From positions 868,001 through 932,000 of the forward strand of contig CBDFHF010000003.1 of NCBI GenBank assembly GCA_965247565.1: a DNA stretch of 64,000 nucleotides. The letters run 5' to 3'. Below, piece by piece: positions 34,072 to 43,706 of this stretch. Within the stretch, counting starts at the first letter, position 1. Each line of letters begins with the position of its first letter. A program made the translations under genes and the position numbers. The DNA is from CBDFHF01 sp965247565 (GTDB taxonomy: Bacteria; Pseudomonadota; Gammaproteobacteria; Methylococcales; Methylomonadaceae). The notes under the pieces were generated by a model that saw only the letters and a program-made list of their open reading frames with translations, was not told the DNA's origin and did no database searches.

Positions 34072-35649
34072 CTATAAGTGTCCATAAGCCGGTAACGTTT
34101 CCAGGCGTTTATCTTCTAGAGGTTTACCAACCGTAAAATGGTACAAGCTTTGGAATTGATCGTTCTTTAACCCCAAAATTTCATGCATACTGTCATCAAA
34201 ATAGCAGCCAATTCCAGTGCCGCGAAAGCCCGCGGCTTCCGCCTCCAGATAGAGTACCTGGCCGATCAATCCGCATTCCCAGAATAAGCGACGGTACAGC
34301 CAAGGTGACGACTGTATCGTATCATTGAATTCTGCAGCCATGCCCAAACTAAAGGCACTATCGCTGGCGATGGGTTGGTGACAGGACAGTGTTTTGGCTA
34401 TCTGTTTGCAATCTCCTGAATATAAATGGTAGAGAGGCAGAGCCTCAGATACCTTCTGCCAATCGAACTCGGCTAATGTTGCAGATTTCAGTTTTCCCAA
34501 AGCGTCATTGGCTCTTGGTAAGGCATATAAACCGGGTGCTAAACTTTCAACCCGATGCACAAAAATAAACAAGTGGATTTTAGGTGGCCAGCGCCATAGT
34601 TCAAATGCAGCTGTAGTGGGTAAAACTGCTGTCAACATCCGGTAAAAATCAGTTATTGGCATGGGTGGCATTCTGCCGTCAAACTGCTGAGCGCTTCTGC
34701 GTTGACGAATGATTTCTGTTGCTGTTTTCCTGCAAAATGATTTCAAAGAAGATAGTCGCTCTGCTTGCCACTTAGGTTCTTCTGTTTGTGGTTTGTTTGC
34801 GGCAATTGAGACTTCATCAATAATTGGCCATTTGTACATGTGATAAGCTCGAAGGCTTTCAGCTTTGCCGAACCAAGCGCCTGATTCGGTACTTTCCAGC
34901 AGGGCCTTCAAATTTGCCGCTTTACTATCAGTATGTGTATTAATCCGGCAAATCATATCGGGAAACTCATGTTCCTGTGCTTTGAAATCATCCCGATTAA
35001 GCCCCAATAGTTTGGCAATATCATCATCTGCGCAATCAGCTAATAATTCAACAGACCAACCCAAGGTTGTTGCCGCATAGTGCAATGCGCCCAACGCATG
35101 ACCAATATCATGCTGGCAATAACGGTAAGCTCTTTCTCCGTATTTCCAGGCTTCACGCCAGTGAATGGAAGACAAGCCGATCAGTAAGCCAGCGTCGTGA
35201 AGATCGCCGGAAAATCGACAACGTTGTTCCAAACTATGGTCGTGGCTAACATAGTGATACACCCCGGATGCAATAAAATCAGCGCCGGTACTAACCAGAT
35301 AAACTTCAGTCGGATGCAGGTTGCCGCTGGATGGGTTACAGCGCAATGCCCAACGACTGGGGCCAAATTGTTTCCATGCCGACAGGCCGAAAGCCAATTC
35401 CAACAGTAAACCTTTATTAACCATATTTAACGGTTTTACCGGTACTGTTTCGGGATTATCGAGATCGCTAAACAGCGGTTCAAGATCGGCACCAGGCGTT
35501 GGTAATTTAATAAAATCGCAACCCGAAAAACGCCGAAATGAGTCGGGTTGATCTTCCCAATCGATGGATTCCGGACCATTAGCGTATCTTTCCAACCGAT
35601 GCTTAGTGCGCTTGTGGTAGTTTAGAACAGTTTCAGCTTGCTTGTTCAT
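34072..35649 (-). CDS. SagB/ThcOx family oxidoreductase with two nitroreductase-like domains
   Basis: 525-aa tandem nitroreductase-fold protein. The first half (GLSAWKQFGPSRWALRCNPSSGNLHPTEVYLVS ... ALGALHYAATTLGWSVELL) and the second (IRQRRSAQQFDGRMPPMP ... LIGQVLYLEAEAAGFRGTGIGCYFDDSMHEILG) each resemble the FMN-binding SagB family. SagB enzymes oxidise azolines in peptide natural products, but no precursor, YcaO or transporter gene is nearby. A small one-domain NifZ-like gene is 82 bases upstream in the same direction. I infer a nif-linked redox enzyme; substrate unknown. Confidence 0.8.
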   Translation of the reverse strand: MNKQAETVLNYHKRTKHRLERYANGPESIDWEDQPDSFRRFSGCDFIKLPTPGADLEPLFSDLDNPETVPVKPLNMVNKGLLLELAFGLSAWKQFGPSRWALRCNPSSGNLHPTEVYLVSTGADFIASGVYHYVSHDHSLEQRCRFSGDLHDAGLLIGLSSIHWREAWKYGERAYRYCQHDIGHALGALHYAATTLGWSVELLADCADDDIAKLLGLNRDDFKAQEHEFPDMICRINTHTDSKAANLKALLESTESGAWFGKAESLRAYHMYKWPIIDEVSIAANKPQTEEPKWQAERLSSLKSFCRKTATEIIRQRRSAQQFDGRMPPMPITDFYRMLTAVLPTTAAFELWRWPPKIHLFIFVHRVESLAPGLYALPRANDALGKLKSATLAEFDWQKVSEALPLYHLYSGDCKQIAKTLSCHQPIASDSAFSLGMAAEFNDTIQSSPWLYRRLFWECGLIGQVLYLEAEAAGFRGTGIGCYFDDSMHEILGLKNDQFQSLYHFTVGKPLEDKRLETLPAYGHL

Positions 35650-35731
35650 AATGAGTAAAATCCACGGATAAAAGCCATTTTTACAATTAGAAGAAGTTTT
35701 TCCAAATTGTTTGGCACCACGAGGTTAGGTG

Positions 35732-35995
35732 CTAATTAATCAACTTGGGTTCAATTGCCAAATCTTCTACCCAGCAACCAATGGGATTACCGAGATTCAA
35801 CTCTCTGTCTTCAAAACGTACCAGAAAAACGCTGCGCGTTGGCTCTTCTTCTACATGACCAATTAAAGTGAGCACTCCACGCGTTCCAGCTTCAACCAAT
35901 ATTTCACCTTCGGTACTATTGGGCATGGAACCATCATCCACAATCGTTTTTGCAGCATAAACAACATCACCAATTTCTAAATCTTCAATTCTCAT
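35732..35995 (-). CDS. Single-domain NifZ-like protein
   Basis: 87-aa protein made of one NifZ-like beta domain: LEIGDVVYAAKTIVDDGSMPNSTEGEILVEAGTRGVL ... VRFEDRELNLGNPIGCWVEDL. The longer NifZ in this window has two such repeats. NifZ acts in maturation of the second half of the MoFe protein, so this could be an accessory variant. It is divergent from iscA-nifU-nifS; the NifA-type site at 36014 is only about 20 bases from its ATG, too near to serve as its own activator site. Confidence 0.8.
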   Translation of the reverse strand: MRIEDLEIGDVVYAAKTIVDDGSMPNSTEGEILVEAGTRGVLTLIGHVEEEPTRSVFLVRFEDRELNLGNPIGCWVEDLAIEPKLIN

Positions 35996-36013
35996 GTTTT
36001 AACCCCTTTTATT

Positions 36014-36029
36014 TGTAGCAAACCTTACA
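36014..36029. promoter_or_regulatory. NifA-type upstream activator site (iscA-nifU-nifS)
   Basis: TGTAGCAAACCTTACA matches TGT-N10-ACA exactly and is centred about 142 bases upstream of the predicted transcription start. Confidence 0.75.
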
Positions 36030-36136
36030 TTGTGAGCTTTGTGTGTGAGTAAAACCTGTCTGGCAACGCGAAGTTTATTCTAGATATGCTTTGTTAAAGT
36101 CTTATTAAACAAACAGCTAAGTAAATAATGACGAAA

Positions 36137-36152
36137 TGGCATACAGGTTGCT
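36137..36152 (+). promoter_or_regulatory. Sigma-54 promoter of iscA-nifU-nifS
   Basis: TGGCATACAGGTTGCT is a very good -24/-12 element (TGGCA, 10-base GG-GC spacing, TTGCT). Transcription should begin near 36163, about 34 bases before the iscA ATG. Confidence 0.82.
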
Positions 36153-36196
36153 TTAGATATTTACAAGAACGATGCCAAACCATTTAGGAGACAAAC

Positions 36197-36550
36197 ATGA
36201 TCACGTTAACAGAAAAAGCCATCAGCGCAGTGGGTCGCTTTATTGCCGGCTCAGAGATGCCAAACGCTGGACTTCGTATTGAAGTCACCGATGGTGGTTG
36301 TTCAGGTTACCAATATGGATTAAAGCTTGAAGGCAATCATACACCCGAAGATACAGTGATTGATTGTGGTGAAGTCAAAGTATTTATCGATCCGGGCAGT
36401 TTGCCGATGCTGGATGGCATGTCTGTAGATTTTCTAGATAGCCTCGACGGTTCGGGATTTAAGTTTACCAATCCTAATGCGGCTAAAAGTTGCGCATGTG
36501 GGACTTCGTTTAATACCAGTACCGAAGGTTCTGGAAAGCCCTGTTCGTAA
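36197..36550 (+). CDS. iscA: Nif-type IscA/HesB iron-sulfur assembly protein
   Basis: 117-aa A-type Fe-S carrier, here of the nif kind. The three conserved Cys are Cys35 (GGCSGYQYG), Cys99 and Cys101 (SCACGTSF). A-type carriers take clusters from scaffolds such as NifU and deliver them to apo-proteins. AGGAG precedes the ATG. It heads the operon with nifU and nifS, the same order as the IscA-nif gene of Azotobacter vinelandii. Confidence 0.93.
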   Translation: MITLTEKAISAVGRFIAGSEMPNAGLRIEVTDGGCSGYQYGLKLEGNHTPEDTVIDCGEVKVFIDPGSLPMLDGMSVDFLDSLDGSGFKFTNPNAAKSCACGTSFNTSTEGSGKPCS

Positions 36551-36560
36551 TTAAAAAGCA

Positions 36561-36639
36561 TGTAGGTTGAGTTAGCGCAGCGTAGCTCAACAATCAGATG
36601 TCAAAACTGTTGGGTTACGCTGCGCTAACCCAACCTACA
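36561..36639. repeat. REP-like palindromic repeat between iscA and nifU
   Basis: Two 31-base arms, 36561-36591 and 36609-36639, are imperfect inverted copies (TGTAGGTTGAGTTAGCG ... CGCTAACCCAACCTACA) around an 18-base centre. This GTAGGTTGGGTTAGCGCAGC type of element is dispersed in many genomes. In this place it would fold into a strong stem inside the nif transcript. Confidence 0.75.
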
Positions 36640-36665
36640 AACCCTGCCATACCGAGGATAAAAAC

Positions 36666-37571
36666 ATGTGGGACTATTCAGACAAAGTAAAAGAGCACTT
36701 TTTTAACCCCAAAAATGCCGGAGCAGTGGTTGATGCCAATGCCACGGGTGAAGTGGGTTCGATCAGTTGCGGTGATGCCTTAAGGTTAACTTTGAAAGTC
36801 GATGATGAAAGTGAAGTTATCCTTGAAGCTGGTTTTCAGACTTTCGGCTGCGGTTCAGCTATCGCATCCTCATCAGTACTGACTGAAATTATCAAAGGCA
36901 TGACATTGGACGAAGCTTTAAAAGTGACCAACCAAGATATTGCCGATCATCTGGAAGGCTTGCCACCGGAAAAAATGCATTGCTCGGTAATGGGTCGCGA
37001 AGCTCTGCAAGCCGCCATTGCCAATTATCGCGGCGAAGAATGGAAAGACGATCACGAAGAAGGCGCACTGATTTGTAAATGTTTTGCCATCGATGCGGTG
37101 ATGATAGAAGAAATGATTTGGGCTAATAAATTGCGCACTGTTGAGGACGTCACTAACTTTACCAAAGCAGGTGGCGGCTGCGCCGCTTGTCATGAAGATA
37201 TTGAAGCCATTTTGGAAAAAGTATTGGCCGAAAAAGGCGAAAAATTCGATCCTACCGCTGCGCCGGTAGAAGCACCGGTAAAAATCGCCGCCGTCAAAAC
37301 GCCTTTGACCAATTTACAACGTATCAAAAAAATTGAGCAAGTATTGGAGTCATTAAGACCGTCACTTATGGCTGATGGTGGCGATGTTGAGTTGGTTGAG
37401 GTTATCGGCAACACCGCTTACGTCAACATGACCGGCGCTTGCAACGGTTGCCAAATGGCGGCGATGACCATTGCCGGCATTCAACAACGCTTGATGGAAG
37501 TGATGGGCGAATTTATTAAAGTCGTACCGGCAACCGAAATGGCTAAACTGGTTAATATAGAGGTGGCGTGA
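36666..37571 (+). CDS. nifU: NifU iron-sulfur cluster scaffold
   Basis: 301-aa three-domain scaffold for nitrogenase Fe-S clusters. The IscU-like domain has Cys35, Cys62 and Cys106. The central Bfd-like domain holds a permanent [2Fe-2S] cluster on Cys137, Cys139, Cys172 and Cys175. The C-terminal Nfu domain has CNGC at Cys259 and Cys262. All ligands expected from Azotobacter NifU are present. The stop overlaps the nifS start by one base, so scaffold and desulfurase are coupled. Confidence 0.97.
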   Translation: MWDYSDKVKEHFFNPKNAGAVVDANATGEVGSISCGDALRLTLKVDDESEVILEAGFQTFGCGSAIASSSVLTEIIKGMTLDEALKVTNQDIADHLEGLPPEKMHCSVMGREALQAAIANYRGEEWKDDHEEGALICKCFAIDAVMIEEMIWANKLRTVEDVTNFTKAGGGCAACHEDIEAILEKVLAEKGEKFDPTAAPVEAPVKIAAVKTPLTNLQRIKKIEQVLESLRPSLMADGGDVELVEVIGNTAYVNMTGACNGCQMAAMTIAGIQQRLMEVMGEFIKVVPATEMAKLVNIEVA

Positions 37572-38779
37572 TGGCTGATATTTATCTAGACAATAATGCT
37601 ACTACTCGGGTTGATCCGTTGGTAGTCGATGTAATGATCCCTTATTTTCTCGAGCAATACGGCAATCCGTCATCAATACATAAGTTTGCCGATGGCGTGG
37701 CGCGTGGCCTTAAACAAGCGCGACAGCAAGTTCAGGCTTTAATCGGTTGTGAACATGATTCGGAAATCATTTTTACATCCTGCGGTACTGAAAGTAATTC
37801 GACCGCCTTAATTTCTGCGATCAAAGCACAACCGAACAAAAAAGAAATAATTACCACAACCGTAGAACATCCAGCGATTTTAAGCTTATGCGAGTATCTT
37901 GAAAAAGAAGGCTATACGATTCATAGATTGCCAGTTGATAAAGCTGGACGTTTAAACCTGGAAGCTTATAAAAAGTTGTTATCGGACCAAGTCGCGATTG
38001 TTTCGGTAATGTGGGCTAATAACGAAACCGGCACTATTTTTCCCGTTGTGGAAATGGCCGAATTAGCCAATGCCGCCGGCGTCATGTTTCATACCGACGC
38101 GGTGCAAGCAGTCGGCAAGATTCCAATGATGCTACAAGACACCAAAATCGACATGTTGTCAGTATCCGGTCACAAATTACATGCACCCAAAGGTATCGGT
38201 GTCTTGTATTTGCGCCGTGGAACCCGGTTTCGCCCACTGCTACGCGGCGGTCATCAGGAACGAGGAAGACGGGCAGGAACTGAAAACACCGCATCTATTG
38301 TCGGCTTAGGTAAAGCCTGTGAGTTGGCATCAGCGTTTATCGAGTATGAAAATACTCAAGTCAAAGCCATGCGCGACCGTTTGGAGCAAGGTATTATCGA
38401 AGCAATTCCACATTGTTTTGTTACCGGCGATTTATATAACCGGCTACCGAATACCACCGATATTGCCTTTGAATATATCGAAGGCGAATCAATTTTGATG
38501 CTGCTCAATAAAGCCGGGATCGCCGCATCCAGCGGCTCGGCGTGTACTTCGGGTTCTTTGGAACCCTCGCATGTGATGCGAGCGATGGATATCCCTTACA
38601 CCGCAGCACACGGCACTATTCGGTTTTCATTTTCGCGCTACAACACCATGTCGGAAGTCGATGAAGTGTTGAAAGTGATGCCGGGCATTGTTGCAACTTT
38701 AAGGAAACTGTCGCCTTATTGGGATGGTAATGGGCCTGTGGCCGATCCTGAAAAGGCATTTGCACCCACTTATGCATAA
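37571..38779 (+). CDS. nifS: NifS cysteine desulfurase
   Basis: PLP enzyme, 402 aa, that frees sulfur from cysteine for NifU. Lys202 (SGHKLHAPKG) binds PLP and Cys325 (SSGSACTSG) carries the persulfide, the same numbers as Azotobacter NifS. I start at ATG 37571, giving the canonical ADIYLDNNATTRV N-terminus, rather than the GTG one codon before. nifV, which follows nifS in Azotobacter, is 20 kb away here and in the other direction. Confidence 0.97.
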   Translation: MADIYLDNNATTRVDPLVVDVMIPYFLEQYGNPSSIHKFADGVARGLKQARQQVQALIGCEHDSEIIFTSCGTESNSTALISAIKAQPNKKEIITTTVEHPAILSLCEYLEKEGYTIHRLPVDKAGRLNLEAYKKLLSDQVAIVSVMWANNETGTIFPVVEMAELANAAGVMFHTDAVQAVGKIPMMLQDTKIDMLSVSGHKLHAPKGIGVLYLRRGTRFRPLLRGGHQERGRRAGTENTASIVGLGKACELASAFIEYENTQVKAMRDRLEQGIIEAIPHCFVTGDLYNRLPNTTDIAFEYIEGESILMLLNKAGIAASSGSACTSGSLEPSHVMRAMDIPYTAAHGTIRFSFSRYNTMSEVDEVLKVMPGIVATLRKLSPYWDGNGPVADPEKAFAPTYA

Positions 38780-38794
38780 ACGAGATTCAACCGA

Positions 38795-38836
38795 AACCAT
38801 CGTTTCCACACACCACCTTGCATGGAAACGATGGTT
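38795..38836. terminator. Strong bidirectional hairpin between nifS and katG
   Basis: AACCATCGTTTCCA (38795-38808) pairs perfectly with TGGAAACGATGGTT (38823-38836), 14 base pairs with a 14-base loop. It separates convergent genes and should insulate the nif operon from katG. Confidence 0.75.
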
Positions 38837-38848
38837 GATTGTGAATGA

Positions 38849-41092
38849 TTAGTTTAGATCGAAGCGATCAAGGTTCATCACTTTATTCCATGCATTAACA
38901 AAGTCAGTTACAAACTTCTGTTTACCATCCTCAGCAGCGTAAACTTCAGCAATAGCCCGAAGTTCCGAGTGCGATCCGAAAATCAAATCGACCGGGGTAG
39001 CTGTCCATTTGATCTCACCCGTTTTCCGGTCAACACCCTCGTAAATCCCTTCAGAATTAGCTGACTTCTGCCACTTAGTGGACATGTCTAGCAAATTTGT
39101 GAAGAAATCATTACTCAATGTTCCAGGTTTTCTGGTAAAAACGCCCTGCTTTGATTCACCCGAATTTGCGTTTAAAACACGCATGCCGCCAACTAGAACA
39201 GTCATTTCAGGGACGGTTAGCGTTAACATATTTGCCCTATCAACCAGCATTTCCGTGGGCGACAACAAACTGCCTTCACCGTAAAAGTTGCGGAAGGCAT
39301 CTGCTTTGGGCTCGAGTACGGCAAACGAACTGACATCGGTTTGCTCTGCTGAGGCATCCATGCGACCTGGTGTGAAGGGGACTTTCACAGGAGTTCCTGC
39401 TGTCTTAGCCGCCTGCTCAACTGCCGCAACGCCACCTAAAACAATCAGATCGGCCAGCGACACTTTTTTACCTTTCGATTGCGTCCGATTAAAGTCATTT
39501 TGAATGCCCTCTAACTGCGTCAAAACCTTAGCAAGCTCACCAGGGTTGTTCACCGGCCAATCCTTTTGGGGGAGCAAACGAATACGAGCACCATTGGCGC
39601 CGCCCCGCAAATCGGTTCCACGAAAAGATGCCGCTGAGGCCCAAGCAGTTCGAACAAGTTCCGACACCGTTAAATCTGAATTCAGGATTTTACCCTTAAG
39701 GTTTTCAGCGTCTTTTGTGTCGATCAGCTTGTGATTCACTGCCGGAATCGGATCTTGCCAAATGAGATCTTCTTTGGGAACTTCGGTTCCCAGGTAACGT
39801 GCCCGAGGGCCCATATCTCTGTGTGTGAGCTTAAACCAAGCCTTTGCAAAAGCAAGCTCAAATTCCTTTGGGTTCTCCAGGAAACGTTTCGCTATTTTTT
39901 CGTAACTTGGATCGGCTTTCAGTGCAAGATCCGTAGTCAGCATGATAGGTGCATGTCGCTTATCTTTATCGTGGGCATCAGGCACCGAATTCGCAGCCGC
40001 GTCATCCTTAGGAATCCACTGAGTTGCTCCGGCAGGACTCTTGGTCTTAACCCATTCGTGAGCAAACAGGTTGCTCAAATATTGGTGAGTCCATTGGGTT
40101 GGGTTCATGGTCCACGCCCCTTCCAAGCCACTCGTGATTGTGTCGACACCATTGCCTTTGCCGCATTGGTTTTTCCAGCCGAATCCCTGTTCCTCAACCC
40201 CGGCAGCTGCTGGCTCAGGGCCTATGCACTTTGAGGGTTCACCATTACCATGGGCTTTACCAAAGGTATGTCCGCCAGCGATCAGTGCTAGCGTTTCTTC
40301 GTCGTTCATCGCCATCCGGCCAAACGTTTCTCTAATATCTTTAGCAGCTGCTAGTGGGTCAGAGTTGCCATTGGGGCCCTCCGGATTGACATAAATCAAG
40401 CCCATTTGCACTGCTGCTAGTGGATTATCCAATTTGCGATCACCTTTGTAACGCTCATCAGCGAGCCATTTTTTCTCAGGCCCCCAATAGACTAAATCGG
40501 ATTCCCAGTCGTCAGTACGTCCGCCAGCAAAACCGAATGTTTTGAAGCCCATCGACTCCAAAGCAACATTGCCGGTCAACACCATTAAGTCAGCCCAGGA
40601 AATTTTACTGCCATACTTGCTCTTGACTGGCCAAAGCAGACGTCGCGCTTTATCCAGACTTGCATTATCGGGCCAACTGTTTAGCGGCTCGAAGCGCTGT
40701 TGACCACCCCCAGCGCCGCCACGGCCATCACCCATACGGTAAGTACCCGCACTGTGCCAGGCCATCCGGATAAACAGCGGTCCATAGTGACCGTAATCTG
40801 CGGGCCACCAATCTTGGGATGTTTTCATCAACTTTTCGATGTCGGCCTTCACCGCCTTGAGATCGAGTTTCTTAAATTCTTTAGCATAATTGAACTTGCT
40901 GCCCATCGGACTAGACTCAGCTGAATGTTGCCTAAGAGGTGCTAAATCAAGTCTTTCAGGCCACCAGAATTGATTCGTCATGGTTTGTATATCCACAGTG
41001 TTTTTTGTCGGCACTGGGTTTTCGGCAGAGTAACCAGCGTGGGAAAAGGCTAAAGCTAACAGCACAGCACTCGGTAATTTTACGTTCAACAT
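38849..41092 (-). CDS. katG: Catalase-peroxidase with signal peptide
   Basis: 747-aa haem catalase-peroxidase. The distal site is RMAWHSAGTYRMGDGRGG, whose Trp takes part in the Met-Tyr-Trp adduct with the Tyr of LIYVNPEGP and the Met of RMAMNDEET. The proximal haem His is in LIAGGHTFGKAHG. Unlike most KatG, it begins with a secretion-type signal (VKLPSAVLLALAFSHAGYSAEN), so the enzyme should be periplasmic, as for KatP-like forms. Placed next to nif genes it could limit peroxide reaching nitrogenase; that link is inference. Confidence 0.95.
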   Translation of the reverse strand: MLNVKLPSAVLLALAFSHAGYSAENPVPTKNTVDIQTMTNQFWWPERLDLAPLRQHSAESSPMGSKFNYAKEFKKLDLKAVKADIEKLMKTSQDWWPADYGHYGPLFIRMAWHSAGTYRMGDGRGGAGGGQQRFEPLNSWPDNASLDKARRLLWPVKSKYGSKISWADLMVLTGNVALESMGFKTFGFAGGRTDDWESDLVYWGPEKKWLADERYKGDRKLDNPLAAVQMGLIYVNPEGPNGNSDPLAAAKDIRETFGRMAMNDEETLALIAGGHTFGKAHGNGEPSKCIGPEPAAAGVEEQGFGWKNQCGKGNGVDTITSGLEGAWTMNPTQWTHQYLSNLFAHEWVKTKSPAGATQWIPKDDAAANSVPDAHDKDKRHAPIMLTTDLALKADPSYEKIAKRFLENPKEFELAFAKAWFKLTHRDMGPRARYLGTEVPKEDLIWQDPIPAVNHKLIDTKDAENLKGKILNSDLTVSELVRTAWASAASFRGTDLRGGANGARIRLLPQKDWPVNNPGELAKVLTQLEGIQNDFNRTQSKGKKVSLADLIVLGGVAAVEQAAKTAGTPVKVPFTPGRMDASAEQTDVSSFAVLEPKADAFRNFYGEGSLLSPTEMLVDRANMLTLTVPEMTVLVGGMRVLNANSGESKQGVFTRKPGTLSNDFFTNLLDMSTKWQKSANSEGIYEGVDRKTGEIKWTATPVDLIFGSHSELRAIAEVYAAEDGKQKFVTDFVNAWNKVMNLDRFDLN

Positions 41093-41650
41093 ACATGTTC
41101 TCCTGTTCGATAACTGAATACAGCCTATATAGGCCGTTTAACTTTATAAACGGCCAAGGACCTAAGCAAATTACAAGAAGCCCCGGTGAACAGATAGGGA
41201 GTCCAAGCTAATTTCGACTAGACTATTCCATGTAGCGCCTCTTTTACAAGCACCATTTTTCAATCTTTGGCGCAAATCGAACGACATCTCACGATCCAAT
41301 TATGAAGCAAAATAAACCTTTGCGAACCGATTTAAAACACCTAAATCAACGGTGGGTGTTGGGCCATTTCAATCAGTTTACCTACTTTACTTGACCTGTT
41401 TATTTACAAAATCATAGTTATTCGAGCAATAGTCGTTACCGGTATTGCCCGGTTTTTGTTCACTTTATTTAAACTTTGGCTTAGGGAATTGCTGTGGTTG
41501 ATGTAGCTATTCAGCCTATTTAGAATTTAATGCGATTTGTGTATTTGAAGATATAATTAATCCTAAAAACCTCATGTACTTCACATTACCGAAAACCAAC
41601 TTTTTATTGGTCTTGCTGTTGAAAACTGCTGAAAACATGAAAGCAATTTG
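41093..41650. other. Intergenic region upstream of katG
   Basis: About 560 bases. The right part follows the ald stop, the left part must hold the katG promoter. I see no gene-like frame, no sigma-54 element and no clear OxyR-type site. Confidence 0.4.
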
Positions 41651-42763
41651 TTAGCCCGCCAACGCTTGGTTGGGCTCCATATATTGCAACCCAAACGCTT
41701 CAGCTACAGCTTGATATGTCACCAAGCCGCGATAAGTATTAAGGCCATGTTTCAACGCATGAGATTTACGCACCGCATCGAGACCTTCATTAGCTAATTG
41801 TAATGTGTAAACAGCTGTTTGATTATTAAGCGCAAAAGTGCTGGTTCGTGGCACAGCGCCGGGCATGTTGGCAACACAATAATGCACCACGCCATCGATT
41901 TCGTAGGTTGGATTACTGTGTGTAGTGGGTTTTGTTGTTTCAACGCAGCCACCCTGATCAACCGCGACATCTACAATCACCGAACCTTTGCGCATATTTG
42001 CCAGCATGTCACGGGTAATCAGCCAAGGCGCGCGGCCACCGGGGATTAATACTGCGCCAATAACCAGATCGGCTTCATATACTACTTCTTCAATTGCTGC
42101 CTCAGCACTAATGCGCGTTTGCAGCTGTCCGCGATAAATATCATCCAGATACTTTAAGCGATTGTGGCTTACATCTAGCACTGTAACTTGTGCGCCTAAG
42201 CCAACAGCAATTCGAGCAGCATTAGTGCCTACAATACCTCCACCCAAAATGGCGACATTTGCAGGAGCAACGCCTGGCACGCCACCCATTAACACACCGC
42301 GACCACCATGGGGTTTTTGCAAATAAGTTGCGCCTACTTGAGCTGCCATACGCCCTGCAACCTCACTCATCGGAGTTAGTAGTGGCAGTTGCCCTGACTC
42401 TGTTTGCACAGTTTCGTAAGCGATCCCAGTCGCTCCACTTGCTAGCAGTGCATCAGTCAACGGCTTATCGGACGCAAGGTGCAAATAGGTAAACAAAATT
42501 AAGTCTTGCCTAAGATAGTGGTATTCCGAAGCAACCGGCTCCTTTACCTTTACTACCATTTGCGCCGCCCAAGCATCTGCCGGATGATCTACTATCTCAG
42601 CACCGGCAAACTGATACTCAGCATCTGAAAGTGAGCTACCTTCACCAGCCCCACGTTGCACAAGCACCCGATGGCCTCGCCTGGTTAGAGCCTTGACTGC
42701 GCCAGGCGTCATTCCAACGCGATTCTCGTTATCTTTAATTTCTTTCGGTAGTCCGATTAGCAT
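41651..42763 (-). CDS. ald: Alanine dehydrogenase
   Basis: 370-aa NAD-dependent alanine dehydrogenase (pyruvate + ammonium to alanine), full length. MLIGLPKEIKDNENRVGMTPGAV at the start carries the substrate Arg; KVKEPVASEY holds the catalytic Lys, and GVAPANVAILGGGIVGTNAARIAVGLG is the NAD fold. GAGGT ahead of ATG 42763 fixes the start, and the 55 codons in frame before it are not needed. Alanine dehydrogenase is a known ammonium-assimilation route in methanotrophs, so proximity to nif may be meaningful. Confidence 0.96.
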   Translation of the reverse strand: MLIGLPKEIKDNENRVGMTPGAVKALTRRGHRVLVQRGAGEGSSLSDAEYQFAGAEIVDHPADAWAAQMVVKVKEPVASEYHYLRQDLILFTYLHLASDKPLTDALLASGATGIAYETVQTESGQLPLLTPMSEVAGRMAAQVGATYLQKPHGGRGVLMGGVPGVAPANVAILGGGIVGTNAARIAVGLGAQVTVLDVSHNRLKYLDDIYRGQLQTRISAEAAIEEVVYEADLVIGAVLIPGGRAPWLITRDMLANMRKGSVIVDVAVDQGGCVETTKPTTHSNPTYEIDGVVHYCVANMPGAVPRTSTFALNNQTAVYTLQLANEGLDAVRKSHALKHGLNTYRGLVTYQAVAEAFGLQYMEPNQALAG

Positions 42764-43706
42764 AATTGATACCTCTTTCAGTAGATGCATTTTTGCCGAT
42801 CTAAGCAACATCGTTTTGAGTGTGTGCTTCCGGCGGTAAAAAAGAGGGTCTGTTTGTTCATAGTACTTAACTTGAAACCAGTCGAATCCAGTATTTCTGG
42901 CTAACAACGCTGACTTTTTGGTGTCCACTTGCTGCAGCCACGAACTGCAGTGGCTAAAATGCAGCTCAATAATAAGCTATCACATAAGTAATCCAAATGC
43001 TGGGGTAACATAACCGGGCAATAGCATTTCAATCAAATTGAATAACTGACCATCTTGGATCACATAACCGAACTTTAGCGCAATACGATAATTTGTTAAA
43101 CCATCAATTAGCACTGGCAAATACGAAATATTATTGATTCGGCCTTTAATGTTTGAACCTTATGTCCTGTGCCTTACTTGACAGAATCAAGTAACTCAAT
43201 GATTGTGAACTCTTTATCCGTGGGTACAGTTAAAACTTCAGCTGGCCAAATTCATAGTGATGTTAATACTTATTAACCCATTCTCATAAAGTATCAATTT
43301 ACCTTCGACTTCGCTTATATAGTACAGCTTAGGAAATCGCTGATTAAATCCTCTGCAGGGAAATAAAAACAATAGGGTTTATCTTTTAAAGTGGCGCTCA
43401 ATGGCGCAGCTGATCATCTAAATGCATCCGAGATAATTTGGCATACTCGAAGTACCTGATCTATGTGGTAAGGCCGTCTTCGGGTTACCGAACTTGCAAC
43501 CAAGCGCTTTTCTGCACCGAGATCGCGCAGTTGCTTTCCAACGCAAAGAACAACCCCGAGTTTACATATCGATTTTTAAATTTAGGCACTCGACTTTTTA
43601 TAGATTCAGGCTTGTTTTTATCACCTGGTTCATTAAATTTTGTGTACAAAAATCAAATAAGCAACTGATAATGCCAAATATTATGTATGCATTTTTGGGT
43701 TGGTAG
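42764..43706. other. Long intergenic region between ald and the molybdenum hydroxylase genes
   Basis: About 940 bases between divergent genes. Short frames exist near 43440-43700 but have no ribosome site or recognisable protein content. No repeat, tRNA or -24/-12 element is seen. It may contain a decayed gene or large regulatory region. Confidence 0.4.

Noticed and set aside
35690..35740. TGGCACCACGAGGTTAG as a sigma-54 promoter
   Set aside because: The -12 GC is absent and the direction points away from the SagB-type gene.
39731..40234. Open frame of 167 codons on the + strand inside katG
   Set aside because: It is antisense to a full, well-conserved catalase-peroxidase gene.
43438..43668. 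Small frame in the gap before the nucleotidyltransferase
   Set aside because: No ribosome site, no recognisable protein pattern and composition like intergenic DNA.
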